Shown one piece after another: positions 14,201-27,300 of a stretch of DNA of 64,000 nt (the first letter of the stretch is position 1; each line of letters opens with the position of its first letter). The stretch comes from Tyto alba (lineage: Eukaryota; Chordata; Aves; Strigiformes; Tytonidae), in contig NW_024881278.1 in assembly GCF_018691265.1 (NCBI RefSeq), positions 434,001-498,000 on the forward strand, in the 5' to 3' direction. Made by a program: the position numbers and the translations under genes. Under the pieces are notes generated by a model. The model was given only the letters and a program-made list of their open reading frames with translations. It had not been told where the DNA came from and did no database searches.

Positions 14201-17200
14201 GTCTTAAAGGTGATATAGCGGAGAAGTTTGCTGGTTTTACATTTTTTTGAATGGCTGTGGGCAGTGTCTAGCACTAGCGAGGCAAAGGTGTGTGCAGGCA
14301 AATTGTTCCCACGAGGGCAAATGATGGAGATGCACTGAGCATGCTGTCATATTGTCCTTCCAGGTGTGTTGTTTATCCACTTCATTCTTCATTGTCTAGC
14401 GAAGAACAGCAGTCTGTGTTCCTCACGCCTCCTGCAGGAGTTATCAAAATCATCATCTCTACAAACATTGCAGAAACATCTGTCACCATTGATGATGTGG
14501 TCTATGTGATTGATTCTGGAAAAATGAAAGAGAAAAGGTACTGGGATTCATTCCTCAGGGCTTTGTGATCTGGGGAACTGCTCTATGCCTTGAGCTGCAT
14601 ACTTTAGCTTTCCAGAGATGGGAAAAACTTGAAGGAACTTGATCTGCAGATAACTGCTGCAAATTGGAGGAAGCCAGTCTAGACTGAGATCCAGCTGCAG
14701 GGGTGGGAACTGTGTCCATACAGAAGCTGGCAGCATCTGCCTGCTTGACCTCTAGCCTTTCACTCTGCACTCGTGAGTATAAGCCTGTTTCTTCCTGTCC
14801 TATAGATACGACCCAAGCAAAGGAATGGAAAGCCTGGAAGACACATTCGTGTCCAAGGCCAATGCCCTGCAAAGGAAAGGGCGAGCAGGCCGTGTAGCCT
14901 CAGGTGTCTGCTTTCATCTTTTCAGTAGCCATCACTATAACCATCAGATTATAAAACAGCAGTTACCAGAAATACAAAGAGTGCCCTTGGAGCAACTTTG
15001 TCTAAGGTGAGCAAATAGTAAAGGAAAAGGCCCTTCTGTCCCTGCTGCACCCTGTGCACCCCTTTGTACAAAAAGGAAATGAAACAACACAAATTATTTT
15101 TTTTTTTACAGTAAAAACTTTATTTTAAACCCTAGTGTTTAACCTTAGTGTTAAACCCTAAGTAGGAATCTGTTCTTACGGACTCTGTGAGGTTGGATGA
15201 GGTACTCTGCCCCCCAGCTATTATTTGACATTGCTTCCTGACTTGAAATACATGTTACAGGCCCTCTTCTAGGGAGCATGTTCTTAGATGCATGTTTTCT
15301 GTTGTTTTTTTGTTTTGTTTTTATAAAAGCTTGCTTTTTTTGTCCTGTGTGCGGAACTAAGCTGATTTTCTCTCTTTCTAATTTTTTTTCCCCCTCCTTA
15401 AGAATTAAGATTCTGGAAATGTTTTCTGCACAGAGTCTTCACTCTGTCTTATCACGACTGATTGAGCCCCCTAGAACTGAGTCTTTGCAAGCATCAAAGC
15501 TGCGACTACAAGACTTGGGGGCATTAACTCCTGATGAAAAGCTCACCCCTCTGGGATATCACTTGGCTTCTCTGCCTGTTGATGTCAGGATTGGCAAGCT
15601 AATGCTGTTTGGCACCATCTTCCGCTGCCTGGATCCTGCACTAACCATAGCCGCCAGCCTGGCCTTTAAGACACCCTTCGTAAGTATTAACCACGTATCC
15701 CACTTTGAGAGCAGTATGTTTTCATACAGCAGCAAAATGCTGTTGTAACGTGCAGCGTACTACACTTGAGTATTTTAATTCTCCTTTTTAGCCTGCATAT
15801 AAAATATGTTAATGCAGTGCTCATTAGAAAAGTCCACTTACAAGCAGAAGACCAAAACCATACGGCAGCAACAGGTATGTTATTTAGGAGTGAACTGTAG
15901 AAACAGAGTGGATATTAGTTTTAATTTGAACTAAGAAGTACAGCCAGTCCATGTGGTCCAAGTTTGGTGTACAAATTGAAAATAAATGGTGATCTAAAAA
16001 GCAGTTAGAAATAATTATGAAACAGTAATCGTTACTGTCGCCTTTTCTCTCTCTCAGACCCAAGTGGATTTCAGGCTTGTGTTCTTCTCTACTAAAGGCA
16101 TTCTCGTTTGAGCTTCAGCTCTATTAACTTGTTAAGATTTGTCAAATGGTGTTTTTCCTGGATCTTGGCGTTCTGTAGCTGCAGAGAGGTCTGCCCAAAA
16201 TGAAGTATTTTCTGTGAGCTGGTCAATCACAAATTCCCTTTTGGATCTCCTGTGATTAGATAGGGCTATGGGCTTAGGTGCTCTGATGTTGACCAGCATT
16301 TCTGAATGCTTCATATTTTCTATTATCCATGGAGAAAATTTGCATTCTGACTCGTGAGCTGCTGTGAAAATACCAAAGATTATGTGCTGTGCAGCTCTTG
16401 CAACGGCTTGTCTAAATTGTGGGAGGAAGACATGCTTAATCTGTTACTACCTGTCTAGGTGTCACCATGGGATAAAAGGGAAGAAGCGAACAAAAAGAAG
16501 TTGGAGTTTGCAGTAGGAAACAGCGACTACCTGGCTCTTCTCCAGGCCTATAAGGTGAGCTAAAATTCAGTAGCCTCTCTCTCAGAGGTTTGCGATGTGC
16601 TTGAAATTCAAGCTGAAATATTTTATTAAAGGTTTTCTCCCACCCTTTCAATTAGGGATGGCGTTTAAGTATCAAAGAGGGCTCTCAGGCAAGCTACAAC
16701 TACTGCAGGGAGAACTTTTTGTCAGGAAGAGTTCTTCAGGTAAGTCAGTTTTTGTGGCCTTGCACAGGAGCTGGTTGAGACACTGGCAGAGTCCTAGTGA
16801 TGAAAATGCGCAGCTGGTGAAGAAGACTCTCCTCACTCTGTGTGGCACCCGTCACAGCCCTTTGTCTGTTTTTAGGAAATTGCCAGTCTGAAACGGCAAT
16901 TCACAGAACTGCTTTCTGACATTGGGTTTGTGAAGGAGGGACTCAGAGCCAGGGACATTGAGAAGTGGTCCCAAGGAGATGATGGTGTGCTGGATGCCAC
17001 AGGAGAGGAGGTAATTCACAGCATTTCAGGGCTTCAAAATGATGCTGCAGTTTTTCATTTCACCTGGGTGCCAGGTGGGCTATAGACTGGTGGGCTTCTT
17101 ACCACAGCTGCCTGGCTTTGCCATCTCACACTGGCAGCATCACCCTGTTCTTCCTCCCTGTACATCGTAGGTGCTGGCACTAGCCTCGATTGCCTGAGGC

Positions 17201-19928
17201 CTTATGTGCCCGGGAAGAACAGGCCCAGATGTGGAAGATGTGTGAAACACTGCTGACTTGACATGTTAGAAGTCAGCGAGTGGTAGAAAGGCAAAGGTCT
17301 GACTCCTGACCCGGCCTGAATGTTGGGATTAGTGCCAACCTTATTTTAGGAACAGAATTCCCTTAGAGAGCAGGCAGTGAAATATTTCAGCGTTGCGGAC
17401 AATCTTCAGAAAGCAGTAGCTCCAGAGCCAGAGATCTCCTAGGGCTGTGTGTTGAGGTGATAAGGGTTTGGTAGTTGTAGAGTCTCACTGTGCATCAGGA
17501 CAACTTGTGCTTGCTCTCTCTCAGGGGCAAGCTGCTTTTTAGCCAGGCGTTAGGGAACAATTAGGTTTGGCACTAACTGCATCAAGGTAGCTGGTGTCCG
17601 ATCTGCTCTATCGATAGTGGGGAAAACACAGCCCAGGTCTAGCCCTAGGTGTGAGGCACGGTAACTGGTCCTCCCCTGTAAAGCACAGCAGTGCAGCTAT
17701 AAAAGTAAACATGTTTCAGGGATTCTTATTCCAGAAGCAGGGCTTTACCTTTTTTTATAGACTTATCTGTAGAATACCTAATGCATGCATTAATTTCACA
17801 GGCAAATTCAAATGCAGAGAACATCAAGCTGATCTCAGCTATGTTGTGTGCCGCACTGTATCCCAACGTTGTCCAGGTAAAAGAACGCTTTTTCATTTTC
17901 CCTTCTGCTGTCTAGCATATCCACGTGGCCTGCTTTCAGTCTGGGCTGACTGTGGCAGCCTTGAGCCTGGCTCACATTGCCAAAGCTTGCTGCTTATAGT
18001 GTGAGAGCCAGGCAGCCGAGCTCCGCTTTGTAGTGTTTGAGACTGCTGCTGTTCCTACAAGGCTGATTTTAGTGTCACACAGAAGCCAGCAGCAAATGTT
18101 CTTAAGAAGTTACTTTAAATTACAGCTTTTTAGAAGGCTGAAGTTACAAATGAACAGTCAGGGTTAGCCAGCACCTGGAGTGTAATATCTCTCTAGTGAA
18201 TTTGACATGTTAGTACCTGAGAATTTTTGGTTTTGATAAAATTAAAACATAAGTTAAAAAGGCTTTTCCCGGTACAGCAGATGTTTATAATTTTATCTTA
18301 CCATACAGGTGAAAAAGCCAGAGGGAAAATACCAAAAGACCAGTACAGGAGTGGTCAAAATGCAACCAAAAGCAGAAGAGTTGAAGTTTGTTACCAAAAA
18401 TGATGGTTATGTTCATATTCACCCTTCATCTGTGAATTATCAGGTCAATAATCTTTTTTTCTGAAAAGCATGCTTTTATTTATAAAAGAAATCACCTTTG
18501 CTTGAGCAGTTGAGATTACAGTAGGGTCCCTACTGATGTTTAGAAAAAAAAAAAAAATCTTTATGATTGACCAGCCCCGTTTTGAATTGTAACTAATTAT
18601 GTGTTCCTGAGTTAAGAGTGTCCTCCTAGGCACACAGTTAAACGCCAGCCTCTGGAGTGGAATTAGCAGATGCAGTAACCCCCCAGTTCATGTTTTCTTA
18701 AGCTGTGTCTGCAAAGCTGCACACAAAAATCTTGTAGTTCCCCTGGCATCTCCTCTGTATTGACGGAGATTGCATGCATGTGTGTAGCAGCTTCATATGT
18801 GTGGATGTCTTCTCCCCACTGCCCCTCCCCAGGCTTTGTCTCTTCAGCTGAAATATTATTTATTGGTAAATAATTCGGGGACATAACTGTGGTTTGCTTC
18901 ATCACGGATCCTGAACCTCTGAGGTTAATCTCCTTTCCAGTTTACTAGCTAATACTTAGATAAAAGCTCTTCTCTCTCTGCCATGATACGGTAATATTTG
19001 GCTCATGAAGTCTGTCTCCCTGTTTGATGATTCATTGTTTTTCCAAGATACAAATGATTTGACTTTACAAAGTGTTTTGTTAATCATTAACCACGTATTT
19101 GGGTCACAGAGGCTTTGAACTGTTCACCACTCTTGCTTTGAAAGAGCGTAACAAACACACACATGAAAATGTCCTTAAGCGTGAAATGGAGAACTCGGAG
19201 CCTTGAGGCCCCAGTTCATCAACAGATGAACCAGCTCATTTCTCACCTGCTCACTGCAAAGCGGGAAGGAGCAAGGGCTAACTGGCAGTGTTATTGGCAG
19301 CGCTTAGGGGTCGGAGCCTGTTAGTCACCCAGGTGCATTTTAGGCACATTTGCCACTGTAGAAGAGCCAGGGGAGGCCTCTGCGGAGGGGGCAGGCAGGT
19401 CCACGTTTGCCGGAGCAGGGAGGAGGAGATGTGGCACTTTAACACGGATGTTGTCTACATGTTCCAGACTAGGCACTTTGAGAGCCCCTACCTGGTGTAC
19501 CACGAGAAAATCAAGACCAGCCGCGTGTTCATCCGAGACTGCAGCATGGTGTCGGTATACCCGCTGGTGCTGCTCGGGGGCGGGCAGGTTCACATGCAGC
19601 TGCAGAAAGGAGAATTTGTCATTTCTCTTGACGATGGATGGATACAGTTTGTGGCTGCCTCTCACCAGGTAAGGAAAAGGAGGGATAACCCTGGGAGTGC
19701 TGCGGAGCCGTGCTTGTGTGTAGAATGCAGGAGGTGCGATTTACAAGCCATACGCTCTTCTCTGTGTTTTCCCCTGCGTGTTAGGTGGCTGAGTTGGTGA
19801 AAGAGCTGCGCTGTGAGCTAGACCAGCTGCTGCAGGATAAAATCAAGAATCCCAGCATGGATTTATGCATGTGCCCCCGTGGATCTCGGATCATCAGTAT
19901 GATTGTAAAGCTTGTGACCACGCAGTAA
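2223..19928 (+). CDS. DHX57: DHX57, DEAH-box type ATP-dependent RNA helicase 57 (23 coding exons, 1367 aa)
   Basis: Coding exons: 2223-2425, 3082-3234, 3517-3687, 4412-5223, 6654-6847, 6988-7109, 7401-7596, 8360-8484, 9639-9772, 10447-10501, 11262-11464, 12468-12584, 12949-13045, 14364-14537, 14806-15006, 15403-15679, 16459-16554, 16656-16739, 16876-17010, 17802-17876, 18309-18443, 19468-19668, 19785-19928. All introns are GT-AG and all phases close, giving 1367 aa against 1386 in human. The N-terminus is Gly/Arg-rich. A UBA-like segment spans about residues 176-220. An RWD region follows, holding a CCCH zinc finger (C292, C300, C306, H310). The helicase core shows motif I GMTGCGKT (549-556), DEVH (650-653) in the DEAH position, SAT (682-684), motif V near 893-900 and motif [10 protein letters not shown] (941-948). 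HA2 and OB-fold regions follow. The family unwinds RNA using ATP; the exact substrate is poorly known. The start ATG is ten bases into the second exon. Donors at 2426 (GTCCTT) and 18444 (GTCAAT) are weak but needed by phase. The gene looks intact. Confidence 0.97.
2874..2889. repeat. (TG)8 microsatellite
   Basis: Eight TG units in the DHX57 intron between the first two coding exons. No function is implied. Confidence 0.9.
13612..14202 (+). mobile_element. CR1 LINE 3' fragment in a DHX57 intron
   Basis: About 590 bp with the typical avian CR1 3'-end text: the segment around 13720-13800 on gene-conversion-free consensus reads like CR1 ('ggtgctggagtgtgtccaga', 'aggagcagctgaga'), followed by 'caggctgcccagggaagtgg' and the terminal 'ttctgtgattctgtg' unit. 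It is 5'-truncated, as usual for CR1, and lies in sense orientation within the intron 13046-14363. The left boundary is approximate. Confidence 0.9.
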
Positions 19929-22900
19929 TGCAAGAACAGCTTTCTGTAAAGACTCGTGGTTTGCTACTGCCTGGGAACAGACCAAGTAACATCGGGGTCT
20001 TGTGTTTGTTGTCCCAAACCGTGGTGCTGATCTCTGCAAGACCAAGTTGGCAACAGATTTTTGGGGTGGTTTGTCCTTTGTTTGCAGAGAAGCTTGCATG
20101 TTGAAATTAAGGTGGCTTACAGTAGACTCTGGGAAATGGCAAAAATGGCAAATCTCCCAGGAGGAACAGAGACCTCCAAGTAAGAAAGTAAAAGTGTTTT
20201 TTCATGAGGCTATATACTAGCAGTAGTGTTTCCTGGTCAGAGCAATACCGGCTACTCAGCTGCTTCATCGTAATGTCTGGACTCGGCCTGTGACATCATA
20301 AGCAGCTCGCAAATTAGTTTAAGCACACTTCTGTATTTTGGTCAAGACTTTACTGAGGTAGTCAGTCTTAGCTGACCAGAGATCAATTTGCTTACAATTC
20401 AACCCAAAGCCCTTAAAAAGGTGAGAGTGCCTTTTGATTCATGTCAGGGTATTCTGAAATGAATTTAAAGAGTGTCATCTGGCAAGGAGACTGTGCCAGA
20501 GCAGTTGGAGTCGTGTCTTGGATCAGTGCAGGCTGTTCTGGTTACAGTGTAAACTCCAGGAGAGTGTGGACAATCCCCTTAAAGCCAGGCTTTGCCAGTC
20601 AGCTCTGGGCCGTGAAAAAGTAAAACAGATGAGCTGGGCTGCTGTAGTGCATTAAAAATGGATCCTTGGGTGGATGGTATTGTTCACTGTTAACCTCCTC
20701 AGATCAGTGGTAGTCTTCCTCCACCCTGCACAGCTGGAAAAGTCCCACTCTTGGAAGCTTATAGCCAACCTCCTGCTTGGGGGAGCGGCCTGCTACAAGA
20801 GAGTGGCGAGATAGTGCAGTCAATTTACTTCTTCCCTTCCACACTGCTTAAATGCAGTGCTGAGCGTTGCTACAGCTGAGCTGCTTGAGGAACTAGCAAT
20901 TGTAAATAGCAAGGGCCTTGAGTGAACTAACTTTGCTGTCCTCTGTAATAGTAAAACCAGAGTAAACACCATCTCTACCACCTGCCCTGCCTAGAAAGAG
21001 CCTTCAGGCTGAGGAATGATGAGCAGAGGGAAGCACAGCAGTGGGGGTCCAAAAACGCACCTGAATATTTGTAGAAGCAGCCCCACAGCAACACACCCTT
21101 GCATAAAGACAGGAATACTAAGACCAGCCTAACAGTGCAGCAGAATACTCTCTGCAGGCACGGTGAACTGCAGAAGGCTGAACTGTTGGTCAACAGCAGC
21201 ACCATACTGCTGTAAGTGGGTTTTTTTCTCAGAGGTCTAGTGAAGAGCCGTTAAGGCAGCCTAGGAATTCTGGGGGTGGGGGGTATTAAAACAGAGCAGA
21301 GGCATACCGTATGCTGTCAGCCCTTAGCTCTGTGTGACTTAAACCTGGTGTTGCAGCTGTGCCAGCAAGGGTGAGCAAACTGTTTCTCTTTGGGGGGGAT
21401 GTGGAGTAAAAGAGGAACAGATTCCCTTTTTCACCTCAGACTTCCCCATTTTCAAAGTGGTGTGTCCTCTTGAAGAAATGACTTCTCGACCAGCAGGGAA
21501 TGCTGTGTTTTGGATGGAAAACGGTGCTCAAGCAGGGTCTGTGTGACACACCCCCACACACCCCCCGCCCCAGGTACATGCTAAATTCCACCTGAGCTGT
21601 CCCGAAGTGAAGGCAAGGGCAAGGAGAGCTGATGCTGTAGCAGGTGGTAATTAGCAGCATCCACCCTGCTGGAGGGAAGACTTGTGAGACAGCCTCATGC
21701 CTTGTCTTGGTGGCAGACTGGGCAAGTCTGGGAAGGGAACAAAGCACAGATCAGGAGATGCAATCCAAAGAGGACAGCAGCTACAGCAGTGTCAGCACCC
21801 CCCTCGCAGCTCGGGGCCTGGGCTGTGGTGCCAGCGGTTAGTGCGGAGGGTTTCTGTGCAGGTGCCCCATTCCCTGCCACGGCAGACTGACTGCCTGGGA
21901 ACGGCGTGTGCGCTAACCTGGCAGAGCGGTTCCTTCAGCGGGCCTGTCCAGTCCCTGTAACAGCTCCATTTCCCCTTGCGAGCAGACATCACTACTACCA
22001 AAAACTGCCCGAGACAGGTAAGCCAGCCCAGCCTGCAGGTGCCCGGCAGAGGCAGAGCCTGGCTGATCTGTGCTCCCCAGCAGCACCGGGCAAGCCTTCC
22101 CCAGTACAGCTGGAATTGCCTTTGAGAGAGGAGTTTCTAACAAGAGAATGAGATGCACGTTAACTGCAGCTGAACAGCACTGAACTCGGTGGCAGCACTG
22201 TTACTGATGGCCATCAGCCTCCTTGGGAGGGATGAGAAGAGCCACCTCCAGCAGCAGCTGAAGCGGGGGGTTCCTTCTCCAACCTCCTCCCCAGGAGCTG
22301 CCTCCCTCCTGCTACTGCCCAAGGCTTGCCCCCAGGACCCCTCCTGCCAGCTGTCCTCTTCCTATGCCCCTCAACACGGGGATAGAGCCCCAACCTGTCC
22401 CCTTCTTGTAATACTCTGAGTGGAAAGACTGAAAAAGAAAGGTAGCACTAGAAGAGTTGTAGTCTACAGGTTTATTGTGGAGTCAGCTTGCTTCAGCAGT
22501 ACAGAGGGAAAGAAAGAAAAAGCCGCCTCCCCTTTAAAAGCACTGTTGCATGAAGTAATTTTACTATTGATGCTGTCATCAGCAGAGTTGCAGGGGGAAG
22601 GGAACCCAATAAATACTCCTTCCCGCCCAGCTGCATTTAGCAATTGCTTTTGGGTCACCCTCGTTTAATGCTGTTGCTTCCAGCTCCCTCTTCTGCAGCT
22701 TCTAAGGGACTACAGTTACAACAAAATATTCCTTGCTCATGATGCTGTAAGTAAAGTCACTTATCCGAAGCACCAATACACTAAAATGTACAAACAGAGA
22801 AAAGAGAGAGGAGGGATGAGATACACAGATGCTGTAGACCACGGGAAGTCTTTGTGAAGTCACGTATAGGGGCTGTTATCATTTTAATACCTGGACACCC

Positions 22901-24030
22901 TGTAAAGCAACAATGACCAAAGTTCATCTGAAAACCTGGGATTGTGTGCCTAGGCACAGCTGCAGTGCTCTGCTCTAACAGTCAAGTATCAACCCACTGC
23001 TGACAAATTAGGAGCCCCTAGGGAATTATTGCTCCTCACAGGCCTGCAAGACTTCGCAATAGCGGCCAGAACATACTGCAAGGAAGGCAAAGTCAAAATC
23101 ATCTGGCACTTTGATTTCCTTACTAGTCTCTTAATAGCCATTACCAGCTGCAAACAAACTGGCAAATACCTTTTTACCATACTTACATTAAATCTTTCAG
23201 TAATCTATCTGTGGTGAGATGGAGACCATCTGCCTACAGGCAGCTACAGTCTGGTTTCCCAAACCAAGAACTGATCAGGACAGCAGCGAGTCCCTTGGTT
23301 ACACTTTACTGCCAAGGGAAAGGCTGTGACCTGGCAAATCAGGTCAGGTGGGGAATCAACAACTCATGTTACACCTAAATGTACTGCTACTTAAAACATG
23401 ACCTGCAGGTTCTGCTTGTGACCATCAATCTGTAAGAAAAGCCTTCATTTTGTAAAAAGACTATCTAAATATATTACCTTCTGCACCAGAACAGCCAATC
23501 TATTGTATGTATCACAAAGAAATACTACCATTTGGACCATGAGGACGTAAAACGAGATTTCTAAAAATATTTACTTCAGTAGTTTAACATGCCAGAAGTA
23601 TTCCAAATACCTTCGGGTGAGAAGTTCACTGGTCCTTAATCAGTGCTCACACATATTCCTTGTTTTTCCCATCTGTTACTGCCCTTTGTAGACATTTTTC
23701 CAAGTCAAATCATCAAGTGTACAAGCCCCTCCAGACAGGTTTCCTGCTTCACTGAGCTTTGAGGAGGTGCAAATAAAAACACAAGGTACAGATCACGGTG
23801 ACATTCGAGACCAAACAGTAAGAATGACAGCTGGTACTGGTAACTCTTCCCTCTGTGCTCTGGCAGAGTGAAGCCCTCCAACAGGCGCACCCCTGCGGGA
23901 CAGCCACTGGCTGCTGCACTACACTCAGTTTACAAGTGTGAGTAAACTCCTGCTTTTCACCACAGTGGCACACGACCTGCTTCAGCTACCCAAATATTAA
24001 CAGAAACAGCAAGAGTTATCACAAAGTATT
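19929..24030 (+). other. DHX57 3' UTR and convergent intergenic region
   Basis: This follows the DHX57 stop and precedes the end of the minus-strand SRSF7 copy, so the two genes converge. No coding exon is recognised. The DHX57 poly(A) site is not resolved: the clearest plus-strand AATAAA is at 22608-22613, which would imply a 3' UTR of about 2.7 kb. A minus-strand AATAAA lies near 22471. The part around 21.7-22.4 kb is GC-richer with open frames on both strands that match nothing I know. Confidence 0.45.
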
Positions 24031-24050
24031 TCTTAGTTAGAAATGCACAG

Positions 24051-24056
24051 TTTATT
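24051..24056 (-). terminator. Poly(A) signal of the minus-strand SRSF7 copy
   Basis: The minus strand reads AATAAA here, about 255 bases beyond the stop codon. The surrounding text (TTTTTTATTGGCAC, one variable base, TTGAAATAAA) matches the end of the plus-strand SRSF7 3' UTR at 43742-43766, so the 3' ends of the two copies are homologous. Confidence 0.8.
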
Positions 24057-24200
24057 TCAACGTGCCAATAAAAAAAGCCCAACATTTCTAGGTCACAACA
24101 TTAACACAAAAGTTTTGCATTAGTCTACTAGTAAGACTTTTAAAAGATCCAGATTCGTGCCAATTGTTAGTTGGTAGAAACAGCCTTCTAGGACTAAGCC

Positions 24201-24240
24201 CTTACATTTATAAAGACACCACAAAATCCCTTATAATAAT
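24201..24240 (-). promoter_or_regulatory. 3' UTR segment shared by both SRSF7 copies (minus copy)
   Basis: About 36 nt beginning GTTATTATAAGGGATTTTGT are the same as plus-strand 43575-43613 except for one base, while the flanking 3' UTR is diverged. This suggests a conserved UTR element; its function is unknown. Confidence 0.45.
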
Positions 24241-24308
24241 GTAAACAAAATAAATTTTCTTCTTAAACTTTTTGAATTTTAATCCGTTCTTTCAGGACTT
24301 GCACTCCT

Positions 24309-27300
24309 TCAAGGGCTTCCTGATGGTGAGTGACTGAAAGAGAAAGAAAGAGATTAAGAGCAACTTCCACAGCAAAAGCAACAGAAACTCTACATGCTAC
24401 CCCAGATTTTCTCTGCTCAGGAGCCCTCCCCCCCACACTTTTTTCATTTACAGTTCATCAATAATGAGAAATGTTTTATTTTACACCTTTCTAAGTAACC
24501 AACTGCTTTAACTTGAAAAGGGCAGGCAAAATAACCAAAGACATAAGCTGTAACAAAGAGGCAAGACAGCCTTCTCAGAAAGCACTTGGGAGCCTGTGCT
24601 TCACCTGTGCAGGGGAATTCTTATTCTGCCATGACCTACACGGTTCCTGTTTAGGGCACTATCACAAACTATGTAAATCTCATCTTACTGTTCCCCGGTT
24701 ACATGGGAATATTTGCTTCTTACTTCACAGTGCACAGCAAAACTTGGCAGCTGGGCAACCGAGTGAGAGCCAGATGGGAGGAGCCACCAACAGGAATTTG
24801 TTTCCATGGTTTGCTCCATACCTTACATTACTCATTTCTTTCACAGATTCTAAATTCCTCAAGAATTTCAGGATGGTTGATTATCATTTGTCCACATTTT
24901 CTGCTGTTCTTTAAAATTTCATTAAATGTTACCTTAGAATTACTAAGTTCTGACTACGAGCTAAGAAGTGACTATAAAACATCATCTTTTCGTAACAGGA
25001 AGTACCCATAACAATTCATCTTTTCACAGTTCACAAATTAAGCAAGAAACTTTAAGCTTTTATCCTTGCACAAGTTAACTTCTCTAGCAACCACTAGTTC
25101 TATGAAACAGTGTAGCACACTCCAGTTTTAAGATATTTCTACCTTCTCTTTGGAGATGGTGATCTGGACTTTGAGCGACTGTTAAAAAAAAAACACAACA
25201 CACAAACCAAAACAATCAATGTGGTAAACTTGTACACACTCAGTAACCACTTTTGACCACTTAAAAACAATAAGAACAGTTTGATGTTGTTATATACATT
25301 AAAAGACACCACCCTTAATGCTGCTGATAGCAAGTATACCAAATTACTTCAAGCAAGAAGCTGCAGTTGAGAAAGAAAACTGCTGAAAGCCAGAGCCTCA
25401 TGGAAAAGAGCGACACAGCTTCAAAGCAGCTATAAAATGATCACAGTAATCCTGCAAAGCAGGAGCAGTGAATCAAGTACAGGAGAGTCAGGAAGGCTGA
25501 GAACTACCACTGAGAACAAAGGTAGAGAAAGATACGCCATACGCCCCAAATCCTGCCAGAAATACTTTTTGTCACAATCATGGGTTAAACAAAAAAAAAC
25601 AGTATCCACAATTCTTCTGGAATAATTGCCTACTGTCCCACAAAAATCAGCCATTAAAAAAACACATTAACATAATGTATGAAAAGTATTTTTAAACAGG
25701 CTTTATAAAAAAAAAAAAACAACACACACTTCTTCCACATGCAACTGAAATATTGGTTCAAGCAGAGATTTTGAATCATGACTCAAAAAAAAAAAAATCA
25801 TACTGAGTACCACTTGTATTTATTTGCTCACCTTTTAGCAGGTAAGCCAGATTTAGATCTACCATGGGACCCAGACCTACAACAGGAGAAAAATAAAGCT
25901 CAGCAAAGCAGCCCATGGCATGCACATATAACTAAAGTTAGCTAAATCAGCAACAGCAAATTCGTACTACGTAGCATCACAGACCAGAAAGGAAGGCTCT
26001 GATGCTGCAGGCTTTTCTCATGACATTTCAGAAGTATCCTTTAGCTTTTAATTCCAGAGAGCCCAGTTATCAGAAGACAAGAATACAAGCACAAAAAGCT
26101 TCCCAGCAAAGCTTCAGCTACCACTTCCACAAAACAGAAGACCTTGTACCAGGCTCCCAGTCTTTCTCCCCACCTTCCATGAAGGGAAGAATAGTTCCGA
26201 GGGTCATCTTAGCAAGTCTTCTAATAGCACATTAAGAGCCTCAAATCAGCCACAGGTAAGCCATGTGTGCTGAACAGCTGATGCATTCTTCAGATCAAGT
26301 TCCCAGTACCACTTTTATTCAAGTATAATATAACTGTTATCCCATGAAAACAGCATTTAAGTTTCCTCTGGTACCTGGCTACTAATGTGTAAACCATTCC
26401 CAGTTCATCTTATGAATTAAAGTCAACTCAGTGAGACTTTCTCCCACATTTATCGTGTTCCTTTACCAAAACAATCATTTGCTGTTATTTAGAATTCATC
26501 CTCCTAGAGTGCCAGAATTCAGGCATGCGGTATTACTGAACATCAGAAAGTCCAATGTTCAAAGTCCTCAGTTGTTCAACAGACTCGGCCAAAAAAGTAA
26601 GAAACTTTTATTCTATTTCTGCTCAGAACTGGTTTTAAACAGTAATCAAGATTCACCTTTACCTGGCCTATTAACTTGTAGAAATACTACATAGACAGCG
26701 TTGGCATGAGTTAGAGTTACATGCCATTGCTTTGAAACCTTCCTGGTCACTATGCTGAGCCATCACCTGCCACAGTTCCTAACACTGTAACTGGTAATTT
26801 TCTTACTGTATCATAGTTACAGGGTGGAGATGCTTACAACTACCCAGAAAATGTATTTTTGTAGCATGAGCGTGACTTCCTTTACTAAGAAATACAGTAA
26901 GGCAGCACACAAGAGCATCATCTTACTACAGAAACTGCTGGCAAGTCCTCCTTGCAGGACTGCAGATCAAAAGCTCTGGAAGCAGCACTAGTTCCATACT
27001 AGTGTTTTGCTGCCTTAGCAGAGATCAGCACTGGCTGGAATTTTCACAATGCTTCCAATAACTCCAGTCTTGAACTACCACTTCTCACCACTGCAACTCC
27101 AGAGCTATGCAAAGTCAGCGTTCCTCAGAAATTTCAATACGAGTATCTAGTCTTTCATGTAGAAAGATGACTGTCCCAGAACTAGAAGTCACCGAGCAAC
27201 ATCAGCAGTATCCAGACACATCCACAGTAGCAGCAGTTTGAGCCTGGATAGCCTTCTGCATCACAGGCCTGTGTAAGTCAGGACAGCCGTAGTAATAACC

